Assembly: GCA_963790245.1 (NCBI GenBank)
Contig: CAWBNP010000002.1
Coordinates: 1,736,001-1,800,000, forward strand
Source of the DNA: JACCVG01 sp963790245
Lineage (GTDB): Bacteria > Actinomycetota > Thermoleophilia > Solirubrobacterales > Thermoleophilaceae
Length of the DNA: 64,000 nucleotides
Reading direction: 5' to 3'
Shown here: positions 25,256 through 33,252 of the stretch, piece after piece
How the letters are laid out: every line of letters starts with the position of its first letter
How positions within the stretch are numbered: the first letter of the stretch is position 1
Made by a program: the position numbers and the translations under genes
The notes under the pieces: generated by a model
Told to the model about the DNA's origin: nothing
Seen by the model: the letters and a program-made list of their open reading frames with translations, nothing else
Database searches by the model: none

Positions 25256-26133
25256 CGTGATTCCTCCGTGGTGGCGATGCGCTCGATCAGCTCGGCGAGT
25301 CGATCGGGACGCTCCAGTTGCGGGTAATGGCCGAGGTCGGGCAGACGGGTGACCGATGCCGCGGGACGAAGTGCGAGCACGGCCTCGAGGACGGAACCGG
25401 TCGCGACCGGGTCGCGCATCCCCCAGGCGAGCTGCAGATCGCCTGGCCAGTCGCGCAGGGCGCCGTGCCAGCGCTCGGCGAACCGGACGCGCTCGTGCAG
25501 GTAGTAGGTCAGCCGGTGGAGGATCCGGTGGCCGTCGCGGTTCGCGAGCAGCGCCCACTGGTCGGCCGCCTCGCGCGGGTCAAGTGGGTAATCAGCCGAG
25601 AACAGCCGGGCGAACTGGGCGCCGAAGGCGCGCTCGTTGGACAGCCGCGCGAGCAGCGGACCGAACCGGCTGCGCAGCACCTTCTGCGCGAGCGTCAGAC
25701 TCGCCTGGTCGAGGATCATGCTGCCGTTGAACAGCAGGACGCCCGCGAGCTCCATCCTGAGCTCGCCCGCGATATCCCTGGCAAGCAGCTCGGTCGCGAC
25801 CGAGGTCCCCATGTCATGGGCCACCAGCAGCACGGGGCCGCCACCCGCCCGGCGCCAGACCGCCTCCACGATATCGGCCTGAAGGTTGAGCGAGTAGGTC
25901 TGATCGGCGGGCTTCTCCGAGAGGCCGAAGCCGAGGAAGTCGAAGCAGACCGTGCGGCGGCCGGGCAGGTGCTCCAGCAATGGCCGCCAGTCGTATGAGC
26001 TCGACGGGTAGCCGTGCAGGAACAGCACCGGGAGCCCTTCGCCGGGCGAGGAGTGGATGTAGATCTCGCGCCCGGCGATCATCGCGAGCTCGCCATCATC
26101 GAGCCAGCGCCGTGGTCCGGCCGGCAGGCTCAT
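25237..26133 (-). CDS. Alpha/beta hydrolase, epoxide hydrolase/haloalkane dehalogenase-like
   Basis: The 298-residue cytosolic hydrolase has HGYP (40-43) as the oxyanion segment and an Asp in the nucleophile elbow, AHDMGTS (Asp107), as found in epoxide hydrolases and haloalkane dehalogenases rather than the Ser of esterases. The catalytic His is likely in DLGHYPQLERP near the C-terminus. There is no signal peptide. It overlaps the second sulfatase gene upstream by four bases. It would act on an epoxide or halide after desulfation and uptake, which is inference from its place in the operon. Confidence 0.8.
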   Translation of the reverse strand: MSLPAGPRRWLDDGELAMIAGREIYIHSSPGEGLPVLFLHGYPSSSYDWRPLLEHLPGRRTVCFDFLGFGLSEKPADQTYSLNLQADIVEAVWRRAGGGPVLLVAHDMGTSVATELLARDIAGELRMELAGVLLFNGSMILDQASLTLAQKVLRSRFGPLLARLSNERAFGAQFARLFSADYPLDPREAADQWALLANRDGHRILHRLTYYLHERVRFAERWHGALRDWPGDLQLAWGMRDPVATGSVLEAVLALRPAASVTRLPDLGHYPQLERPDRLAELIERIATTEESRCRPVS

Positions 26134-27923
26134 CGCGCGTGACCTTCGGGCATCAGCTCGCACAGCATCAGCGCGCGTTGGCGCCGGTGCGCCTCGCGCA
26201 CGAGGCGTGCCCGCTCGCGGCCCTTCAGCTCGCGGCCGCCGCCGTAGAGCACCTGGGTGACCTGGGGGTACTCGATCGGCAGCTGGATGTAGCCGCCCGG
26301 TCCACCCGAGGTCACCTGCGCCGGGTCGGTGGGCAGGTTCTCGGCGCCGGGGATGTCGGGCCGGCCGAGCTGGACCGGGAGCGGCAGCCCCTCGGCGCCG
26401 TAGCGCGGCACGTCGATCTTCGCCAGCCGCTCTCGCTCGAGCTCGGCGAGCCACGCCCGCAACTCGGAGACGAGCGGCGCATACGCCTTGTCGATCGCGA
26501 GGTTGCGCAGCTCGTAAGGGTCGTCACGCAGGTCGTAGAGCTCGAAGTCCTGGTCATCGACGTGCTCGACCGGCGGCCGGCCGACCCCGCCGGTGATCGC
26601 CATGTAGCGGGCGAACTTGAAGCGGTCGGTCAGCACCGCGCGCATGTGCTTTTTCCACGGCTTTCCGATCCCGAACTGTTCGGTCGCGGACCAGTTCTCA
26701 TCGCAGGTGCAGAGGGCGGCCTCCTTCGGCCGGCTGGAGGCGGGGTCCTCGAGCACGCTGACCAGGCTGCGGCCGCGCAGCCACGGGTAGCGGTCGTTGG
26801 GCTGTGCCACGCCGGCGAGCTCGAGACAGGTGGGGACGAGGTCGACGGCCTCGCTCAGGGCGGCGGTACGCCCGCCCGGCTTGAACCGCTTCGGGTAGGC
26901 GATCGTCAGCGGCATCCGGATCTGTTCCTCGTACATCGTCGGTCCCTTGCCCTTGAGGCCGTGCGAGCCCGCGAGCTCACCGTGGTCGGCCGTCCGCATG
27001 ATGACCGTGTCCTCGAGCACGCCGGCGTCGTCGACCGCTCCGACGACCGCCGAGAGCATCTCGTCGGTCATGACGGTCAGGTCGCAGTAGATGTTCATCA
27101 GCCGCCGCCAGGCCGCCTCGTCCTTGGGGCCGATCGGCCCCGTGATCAGCGTGCTGCCGTTGTGGTACTGCTGCTGGACGCGCGGCTTGGTCGTGTGATC
27201 GTCCTGGAAGTTGAGCGGCAACGCGACGTCGTAATCGGGGCGCTTGACGTCGGCCGTGTAGCCGCGCGGGTAGTAGGAGATGTCGTGCGGGTTCAGCAAG
27301 GAGACGACCATCACCCACGGCTCGGCCTGGGCCCCGTGGTGCTTGATCCAGTCGACCGCCTGGCCGGTCCAGAGCGGGTCGTTGAAGAGGCCGTCGCTGT
27401 AGATGAACGGCTCGGAGGAGAGCGACTGGGCGGAGTAGTCAAAGCCGTAGGCGCCGAGGTAGTTGCCCTTCGCGTTCTCGACCGGCCCCTCGCCGTCGAG
27501 CGCGCTGACCCCAGAGAAGGAGAGGTGCCACTTTCCGAAGTAGGCGGTCGTATAGCCCTGCTCCCGCATCAGGTCGCCGATCGTCGGGATCGACGGGTCC
27601 ATCGAGTACTGGTAACCCTGCAGGAAGTTGCCGAAGATCCCGGTCTGGGGGACGTACATCCCGGTCCAGAAGGTCGAGCGCGACGGCGAGCAGGGCACGG
27701 CCGAGTGGACGAACCGGTCGAAGGAGACGCCGCGCTCGTCGATCCACTCGCGCGCGGGCAGCGGCAGCTTCGGGGTCCACTGGGGATAGCGCTCCTGGTC
27801 GCACATCAAGATCAGGATGTTCGGCTTGCGGGCCTCCGTCGCGGCGTTCGCCGTCGCTCCCAGCGCAACCGTCCCGAGCGCCCCTGCGGCAGCCGTCCGG
27901 AGTACGTCTCGGCGGCTGCTCAT
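26130..27923 (-). CDS. TAT-exported sulfatase (second copy)
   Basis: The 597-residue protein repeats the architecture of the sulfatase at 21928. The twin-arginine signal is SSRRDVLRTAAAGALGTVAL, then LILMCDQERYPQW, formylglycine Cys78 in CSPSR, YFGKWHLSF, SLLNPHD, and TADHGELAG. The metal site has CDQ in place of DD. It starts at an ATG that ends the conserved 62-base intercistronic element (copy B), 52 bases after the stop of the TAT propeller upstream. Two sulfatases of the same type in one operon suggest either two substrates or a two-step desulfation. Confidence 0.9.
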   Translation of the reverse strand: MSSRRDVLRTAAAGALGTVALGATANAATEARKPNILILMCDQERYPQWTPKLPLPAREWIDERGVSFDRFVHSAVPCSPSRSTFWTGMYVPQTGIFGNFLQGYQYSMDPSIPTIGDLMREQGYTTAYFGKWHLSFSGVSALDGEGPVENAKGNYLGAYGFDYSAQSLSSEPFIYSDGLFNDPLWTGQAVDWIKHHGAQAEPWVMVVSLLNPHDISYYPRGYTADVKRPDYDVALPLNFQDDHTTKPRVQQQYHNGSTLITGPIGPKDEAAWRRLMNIYCDLTVMTDEMLSAVVGAVDDAGVLEDTVIMRTADHGELAGSHGLKGKGPTMYEEQIRMPLTIAYPKRFKPGGRTAALSEAVDLVPTCLELAGVAQPNDRYPWLRGRSLVSVLEDPASSRPKEAALCTCDENWSATEQFGIGKPWKKHMRAVLTDRFKFARYMAITGGVGRPPVEHVDDQDFELYDLRDDPYELRNLAIDKAYAPLVSELRAWLAELERERLAKIDVPRYGAEGLPLPVQLGRPDIPGAENLPTDPAQVTSGGPGGYIQLPIEYPQVTQVLYGGGRELKGRERARLVREAHRRQRALMLCELMPEGHAR

Positions 27924-27980
27924 CGAGCCGCGCCCCGCAGGGTCGAGCGTCGCCGGATGAGGACCCGGTGGGGTCTCATC
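27918..27980 (-). repeat. Conserved intercistronic hairpin/spacer element, copy B (propeller-sulfatase)
   Basis: On the gene strand this copy forms a near-perfect palindrome, GATGAGACCC-CACC-GGGTCCTCATC (27980-27956), with one unpaired C. Its first 23 bases are identical to copy A. The TGA stop of the upstream propeller gene lies in the left arm. The linker CGGCGACGCTCGACC follows, then GGGGC, eight bases and ATGAGC. Stop-to-start distance is 52 bases, as in copy A. Confidence 0.8.
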
Positions 27981-29013
27981 GACCGCCTCCGAGCCCGATC
28001 AGGCTGACGTTGCCCTCGAATTCGTTGGCGACGTAGGCGCGATCCCCTCGCTCGGGGATCGCGATGGCGCGCGGTCGGTGGCCGACCTCGATCGTCCGCA
28101 CCTTGCCGCGGCGCAATCGTACGACGCTGACCGAGCGGCCTCCGTAGTTGGTCACGACCACGGCGGTCTCGCCCGCAAAGGCGACGGCGCAGGGATCCGG
28201 GCCGACTGTGATCCGTCTGACCGCGCGCTGCTTGCGTAGGTCGAGCACGCTGATCTCGTCCGCGCCGAACCCCGAGTGGGTGACGACGGCGGTCCGGCCG
28301 CTCGGGCTGATCGCAATCCGATAGGGAAACGGCGCGACGGCGATCCGCTTCACGACTCGCCCTCGATCGAGGTCGACGATTGCGACACGTCCGCTCGGGC
28401 CAAGTGCCACCAGCGCGGTCGAGCCGTCCGGGGTCAGCGCGATCCCGCGCGGATCGCGTCCGACGGGTACCGGTCGCCCGAGCGTCGGGCGACCAAGTCG
28501 TACCGGCACGACGGTGCCCTTGCGCCCGCCGTCGGTCAGGAAGGCGCGTCGCCCATTGCCGGCGATCGCGACGAACTGCGGATCCTCGGGACCGGTGAGC
28601 GTCTTGACGCGCCGCCGGCCGAGATCCACGATCCGGACGCCTGGGCGGTCGTAGGAAGCCGTGGTCAGCACCGCGAGGTCGGACGTCTCAGAGATCGCCA
28701 GATCGCGCGGCGCGCCCTCGACGTCGATCGTCTTGCCGCGCACCAGCCGGCGGCCGCGGAGCGCCGTGATGGTCGTCCCGGCGCCATTGGTCACCCAGAC
28801 CTCGCGGCCGTCGTCGGCGAGCGCGACGGCGCACGGGCGAAAGCCCGGGGCGAGCGGCTTGCTCAGCGCCCGCTTGGGTGGTCCTGCGGCCAGCGCCGGA
28901 GCGAGCGCCGCGCCGCCGGGAAACAGCAGCGCTGCTCCCCCGGCGGCCCCGCCCGCGACGAACCCCCGCCGAGTGCAGTTCGAATAGTCCGCTCCTGTCG
29001 CTCCCAAAGACAC
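27976..29013 (-). CDS. TAT-exported YncE-like beta-propeller (second copy)
   Basis: About 345 residues from the proposed GTG at 29013 (a longer frame to 29055 would run through the operator palindrome). NCTRRGFVAGGAAGGAALL is a twin-arginine signal. YVTN-type blades follow: VWVTNGAGTTITALRGRRLVRG, RRITVGPDPCAVAFAGETAVVVTNYGGRSVSVV and RPRAIAIPERGDRAYVANEFEGNVSLIGLGGGR at the end. It heads the eight-gene operon that faces the TetR gene and is followed by the second sulfatase. Its stop lies inside intercistronic element copy B. Confidence 0.8.
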   Translation of the reverse strand: MSLGATGADYSNCTRRGFVAGGAAGGAALLFPGGAALAPALAAGPPKRALSKPLAPGFRPCAVALADDGREVWVTNGAGTTITALRGRRLVRGKTIDVEGAPRDLAISETSDLAVLTTASYDRPGVRIVDLGRRRVKTLTGPEDPQFVAIAGNGRRAFLTDGGRKGTVVPVRLGRPTLGRPVPVGRDPRGIALTPDGSTALVALGPSGRVAIVDLDRGRVVKRIAVAPFPYRIAISPSGRTAVVTHSGFGADEISVLDLRKQRAVRRITVGPDPCAVAFAGETAVVVTNYGGRSVSVVRLRRGKVRTIEVGHRPRAIAIPERGDRAYVANEFEGNVSLIGLGGGR

Positions 29014-29036
29014 CGAGCGGCGACGATAACAGAATA

Positions 29037-29051
29037 GTGACGCTGTGTCAC
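29037..29051. promoter_or_regulatory. Candidate TetR operator between sulfatase operon and its regulator
   Basis: GTGAC (29037-29041) and GTCAC (29047-29051) form an inverted repeat around GCTGT. The pattern TGAC-N7-GTCA is of the size bound by many TetR dimers. It lies 24 bases before the propeller GTG and 33 before the regulator GTG. A TATTCT on the reverse strand (29036-29031) abuts it, so binding could block the sulfatase promoter. Confidence 0.5.
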
Positions 29052-29071
29052 ACAAACCGTCATTAGGGTGC

Positions 29072-29077
29072 TAGGCT
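29072..29077 (+). promoter_or_regulatory. Candidate -10 box, leaderless start of TetR gene
   Basis: TAGGCT ends six bases before the GTG at 29084, identical in sequence and spacing to the box before 14151. Confidence 0.4.
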
Positions 29078-29083
29078 ACGCTC

Positions 29084-29710
29084 GTGTCGCTCGTCGAGCC
29101 ACCCCGCGCGAGGCGCCGCCAAGCGCGCGAGGAGACTAAGCAGCAGATCCTCGAGGCCGCCGAGGCGTTCCTCGCCGAGCGGCCGTTCAGGGATCTCAGC
29201 GTCGATGAACTGATGGCGGGCACCGGTCATTCGCGAACCGTCTTTTACCGCCACTTCGACGACCTCGGTGACCTCGCGCTGAACGTGTTGCAGGCGGTTG
29301 GAGCCGAGCTCTACACCGTCGGCCAGAAGTGGTCGGAGGCGGTCGAGCGGCTGCCTGCGCACGATGTCGGCCTGGCGGCGGTCGTCGACTTCTTCGTCGA
29401 CCACGGGCGGCTGATCCGCGCGATCTCGGAAGCTTCTCACCACGATCCGGAAATCGAGCGCGTCTACGCCGCGACGCTCGACAACTTCATCGCGATGACT
29501 GAGGCCGCGATCGACCAGCTGCGCGAGCGTGGGGAGCACCTCGAGCCGATCGACTCGCACGAACTCGCCCGCGGGCTGACCTACCTGAACGAGCGCTACC
29601 TGCTCGAGTCATTCGGCCGCGAGCCGGTCGCCGACCGCGACCGCGTGCTCCGAACCCTCCTCGCGATCTGGCAAAGGTCGATCTTCGGTCACGATCTGGA
29701 GACGGACTAG
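29084..29710 (+). CDS. TetR-family regulator, EthR-like
   Basis: The 208-residue protein has a TetR helix-turn-helix at about residues 18-62 with SVDELMAGTGHSRTVFYRHFDD as recognition part. The C-terminal helical domain resembles the EthR type (long ligand tunnel). It is divergent from the sulfatase-propeller operon, with the GTGAC/GTCAC palindrome between, so it is the likely repressor of that operon. It converges on the phosphotransferase fusion gene with three bases between stops. Confidence 0.87.
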   Translation: MSLVEPPRARRRQAREETKQQILEAAEAFLAERPFRDLSVDELMAGTGHSRTVFYRHFDDLGDLALNVLQAVGAELYTVGQKWSEAVERLPAHDVGLAAVVDFFVDHGRLIRAISEASHHDPEIERVYAATLDNFIAMTEAAIDQLRERGEHLEPIDSHELARGLTYLNERYLLESFGREPVADRDRVLRTLLAIWQRSIFGHDLETD

Positions 29711-29713
29711 CCG

Positions 29714-31684
29714 CTAGTCGTCTTTCTGGTTTCGATTCCACTCGATCCAGCCGAGACCGGTGGCACCGTCGGCGTCGGTCACCCGGCACATCGCCCTGAC
29801 GAAGTGTGAGACGCGGCCGTCAGGCGCGGTCAGCAGGATCGGTCCGAAGGCGAGCGGCTCGACGTCGAGCTCGAGGCCGACCGGCCGGGCGTTGATGCGC
29901 GCCGAGGTGGTGATGCTGTCGGGCCCGTACTGCTCGAGGGCCTCGACGGCGGTGATCTCCTCGAGCTCGTCGCCCTGCTGCAGGTAGCCGACGCCGAAGT
30001 CCGGCATCCCGGGGACGCCGACCGCGTGCAACCGCCGCCCGTCCGCCATGTGCAGGCCGCTCCACATCCAGTCCGAGGCCCACCAGTCGCGCGCGCCCCA
30101 GGAGTGGTCGCGCTGGCCGACGCAGTCGAGCTCGATCGTCTCATCGCCGACCTTGACCGTGCCCCTCACCCGGCAGGGAATCTCATAGCGCGTCGTCTGG
30201 CGCCACGCGTAGGGGACCCCGTCGGTCTCCCAGGTCAGGTCGATCGCGATCTCGAGCGGCTCGCCGGGCTCGGCGCGCAGGATCGCGCCGGGGTCGGTGT
30301 GCGCCGCTCCGGTGCCCGAGACGCTCGCGCGGAAGCGCTGCAGCGGTTCGTCGCAGTGCTGCTCGGCGCTGTAGGACTCCCCGCTGATCGCCTGTCGCTC
30401 ATCTTCGATCGGCGGTAGCTCGGCACCCGCGTCGACGAGCATCACGGTCGGTCGGTCGGGGCCGCAGATGTAGGCGGTATAGAGCGCCACGCCCTGGTTC
30501 GGAACCCGGCCAAGGCGCAGGTACACGCCGAGCTCGGCGTCATCGGAAACCGCGTCGAAATACCAGCTCTCGCTCCAGTTGGGATCCTCGCCCGGCTCGT
30601 GGCGGTCGGCGTCGTCAGACTCGGACGGGCGGAGCGCGGCGACCGTCGATCCGCCGGCGCTCGGCAGAAGATCAACCGCTTCGAGGTCGATCGCCTGTTG
30701 GGCGAACCGCTCCAGCGAGGTCATGAACATCTCATCGCCGCGGTCGGTTCGGACGACTAGCATCGCGGGCGCGACCACCATCAACAGGCCGTGGAAGCAC
30801 TGGCGCCGGTACTCGCTCCAGCAGGTCTCCCAGTCGAAGCTCTTCGCGCCGTTGGCGATCAGCGCCTCGTGGTAGCCGCGGATCAGGTCCTCCTCGTTGG
30901 CGCGCCGGTCCTCGATCGTCAGGCCGGATCCGACGAAGTAGGAGGCGTCGAGCAGCGCGGGCCCCCACGTGACGGTCTGCCAGTCGACGACCGTGCATTC
31001 GTCGGGGCCGAATAGGAGGTTGTCGAGCCGATAGTCGCCGTGGACCAGCCCGGGCGGGGGGTGGATGTCAGCCGACCAGGCGTCGAGCTGGGAGAGAAAC
31101 TGCTCGCACAGCGCCGCCTGCTCCTCGGTGATGCGGTCGCCGTACCGCTCGAGGAACCCGGGTAGCACGCCCATCACGAGCTCTTGGTTGATCGGGGTGG
31201 CGAGGTTGAGCCAGTCCGCTAGCCCCCAGGTGAGATCGCCGAGCACAGGCGCCTGGATGCGAGCGAGCGAGTCCAGCGCGATCCGGGCCTCCTCGACTGT
31301 GCAGCCGCGGATCTGGTCGCCCTGCACCGCGGGCGCTGCGTCGTCGAGCAACAGGGTGAACCAGCCATCGGTCTCGTCGTACTCGGCGAGCCGGCAGCCC
31401 GCCAGCGGCGGGCCGATCTGCGGAGCGAGGTTTCTGTAGAAGGAGATCTCCCGGAAGTAGGCGCCGAGCCCGACGCCGGTGGCGCGGCTCGTGTCGTCGT
31501 CGGAGGCGAGCTTGACGATGATCGTCTGCGGCTCGCCGCCATTCGCGGTGAACGTGATCCGGTGGCTCTGGCTCATCTGCCCGGTGCCGATCCGCTCGAT
31601 CGAGCCGAGTTCGACCGAACTCTCTCCGAGCGCGTCGCCAAGCCACTCGGCGGTGATCTCGTCCGGCGTTCGGATCAGGGCCAC
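29714..31684 (-). CDS. Fusion of aminoglycoside-phosphotransferase-like kinase and CrtC/AttH-like domain
   Basis: The 656-residue protein has an N-terminal APH-type kinase (about 1-340): Lys58 in IIVKLAS, catalytic loop HGDYRLDN (215-222), and Asp234 in VVDWQ as metal ligand. From about residue 370 a beta-rich domain follows, with GQRDHSWGARDWW near residue 520, a motif of the lipocalin-like CrtC/AttH (DUF7064-type) proteins. Kinases of this group act on small molecules such as CoA-linked or steroid alcohols, not necessarily antibiotics. Genes of this kind are frequent near P450 and acyl-CoA genes in actinobacteria, as here. Reaction and substrate are unknown. Start is GTG. Confidence 0.78.
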   Translation of the reverse strand: MALIRTPDEITAEWLGDALGESSVELGSIERIGTGQMSQSHRITFTANGGEPQTIIVKLASDDDTSRATGVGLGAYFREISFYRNLAPQIGPPLAGCRLAEYDETDGWFTLLLDDAAPAVQGDQIRGCTVEEARIALDSLARIQAPVLGDLTWGLADWLNLATPINQELVMGVLPGFLERYGDRITEEQAALCEQFLSQLDAWSADIHPPPGLVHGDYRLDNLLFGPDECTVVDWQTVTWGPALLDASYFVGSGLTIEDRRANEEDLIRGYHEALIANGAKSFDWETCWSEYRRQCFHGLLMVVAPAMLVVRTDRGDEMFMTSLERFAQQAIDLEAVDLLPSAGGSTVAALRPSESDDADRHEPGEDPNWSESWYFDAVSDDAELGVYLRLGRVPNQGVALYTAYICGPDRPTVMLVDAGAELPPIEDERQAISGESYSAEQHCDEPLQRFRASVSGTGAAHTDPGAILRAEPGEPLEIAIDLTWETDGVPYAWRQTTRYEIPCRVRGTVKVGDETIELDCVGQRDHSWGARDWWASDWMWSGLHMADGRRLHAVGVPGMPDFGVGYLQQGDELEEITAVEALEQYGPDSITTSARINARPVGLELDVEPLAFGPILLTAPDGRVSHFVRAMCRVTDADGATGLGWIEWNRNQKDD

Positions 31685-31786
31685 GCGGCCATCATGCCCG
31701 ATCGGCGAGCTGAGGTTCTTTGCCGAGCGCGGCGACGAACGCCGACCTTCGACGACCGACGGATCGGAGAGAACGGAAGCGCTCGG

Positions 31787-33032
31787 CTAGCTGCCGTTCA
31801 GTCTTACCGGAAGCCGCTTGAGCTGGTTGACGAACGGCGAGGCCACGTACTCGGGCGTCCCTTCGATCTCGATTCCGGGGTAGTGGGCGAGCGTCTCCTC
31901 CATCAGGATCCGCAGCTCCGCACGGGCGAGCGCGGTACCGAGACAGAAGTGGCGCCCGCCGGCGCCGAACGCCTGGTGTTCGGCGCCGCGCCGCAGGTCG
32001 AAGCGGTCGGGATCGTCGTAGACCTCCTCGTCGCGGTTGGAGGAGACGTACCACATGGTCACCAGATCGCCCGACCGGATCGCCTGGCCACTGATCTCGC
32101 AGTCGCGCGTCGCGGTGCGCGAGAAGTGCGCGAAGGCCGGGAACATCCGCAGCGCTTCCTCGACCGCCTGTCCGGCGAGCGAGGGATCGTCGAGCAGCAG
32201 CGCCCGCTGCTCGGGGTCCTCCATCACCGCCCGCATGCCGCTGCAGTAGGTCGCCTTGGTGCTGTCGTTGCCCGCGGCCATCAGCAGGAAGAACCCCATC
32301 ACGATCTCGTGCTCGGTCAGAACCTCACCGTCGACCTCGGCGTGGACCAGCACGCTCGTCAGATCGTCGGTCGGGTTCTCGCGTCGGTCGGCGATCAGAC
32401 GGCTGCAGCGCTCGAACATCTCCGGCACCTCGCGCGTCGCAACGGTGCCGATTCCGTCGGGACTGATCTCGGGGTCACCGGCGGCCATGATCTTGTTCAT
32501 CAGATCGGCCCAGACGGCATCGTCCTCGGGAGCGATGCCCATGAAGCTGCCGATCACGCGCGAGACGACCGGCTGGGCGACCTCTTCGACGAGGTCGCAG
32601 GTCTCGCGGCCGTCGAGCCGGTCGAGCACGTCCCTTGGTGATCTCGCGGATCGCGGGCTCGTGTTCGGCGATCCGCTTCGGGGTGAAGCCTCGCTGGAAG
32701 AGGGCCTTCAGCCGGTCGTGCTTGGGCGGATCCATTCCTATGAACATGGCCTGTACGAGTTCGAGCGGCAGCACCGAGTGGCGCAGCGTCGTGATCCCGT
32801 TAGCCGAGGAAAAGGTCTCGAAGTCGCGGCTGACGGCCAGCACGTCATCGGCCTTCGTGATCGACCAGAAGCCGGCCTCGTCCGGATACTCGGTGATCCT
32901 GCTCGAGAAGTGGACCGGGCAGCGACCGCGCAGATCCTTGAACAACTCATACGGCGGCCCGTCCTGCCAGTTCGCTCGATCCGCGACGCGGATCTCCTCG
33001 ATCGGCTTGGAGTCGGTCGCTGCAGGATTCAT
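31787..33032 (-). pseudogene. Cytochrome P450, interrupted by a one-base frameshift
   Basis: Two reading frames together make a complete P450 of about 414 residues. The N-terminal part starts at ATG 33032 (AAGGAGG six bases upstream) and reads to IAEHEPAIREITK, where the frame runs into nonsense. The other frame continues with DVLDRLDGRETCDLVEEVAQP to the stop at 31787. Removing one G from the GGG at 32634-32632 restores a normal P450 sequence. The C-terminal part has AAGNDSTKA (I helix), EEALR (ExxR) and the heme loop FGAGGRHFCLG. It resembles steroid/fatty acid P450s such as the CYP125/142 group. Either the gene is inactive or the base is a sequencing error. Confidence 0.85.
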
Positions 33033-33240
33033 CGGTCCTCCTTGTTCGGCCTCAGTCTCGGCGTGCGGAGCCGGGTTCGCTGCAAGGACTGTAGCCGCTT
33101 CCCGGCTGTCCGCTGAACGCCGTCTGCACACGGGCGCGCTCGAGCTCGAGCCACTCGCCTTGGCAGCCCGAAGCCGGCCTCGGCAAGCTCCTCGACCCCC
33201 GTTTCTACGCTGGCGCGACTAGGACGTGGGTGATTAGCGG

Positions 33241-33246
33241 TACGTT
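33241..33246 (+). promoter_or_regulatory. Candidate -10 box, leaderless start
   Basis: TACGTT ends six bases before the GTG at 33253, the same spacing as before five other genes. The 208-base gap on its left, up to the P450 start, holds nothing else I can name. Confidence 0.35.
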
Positions 33247-33252
33247 CACGAG

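Noticed and set aside
25980..28007. Forward frame of 675 codons across the second sulfatase and hydrolase
   Set aside because: Antisense shadow of the sulfatase with formylglycine motif.
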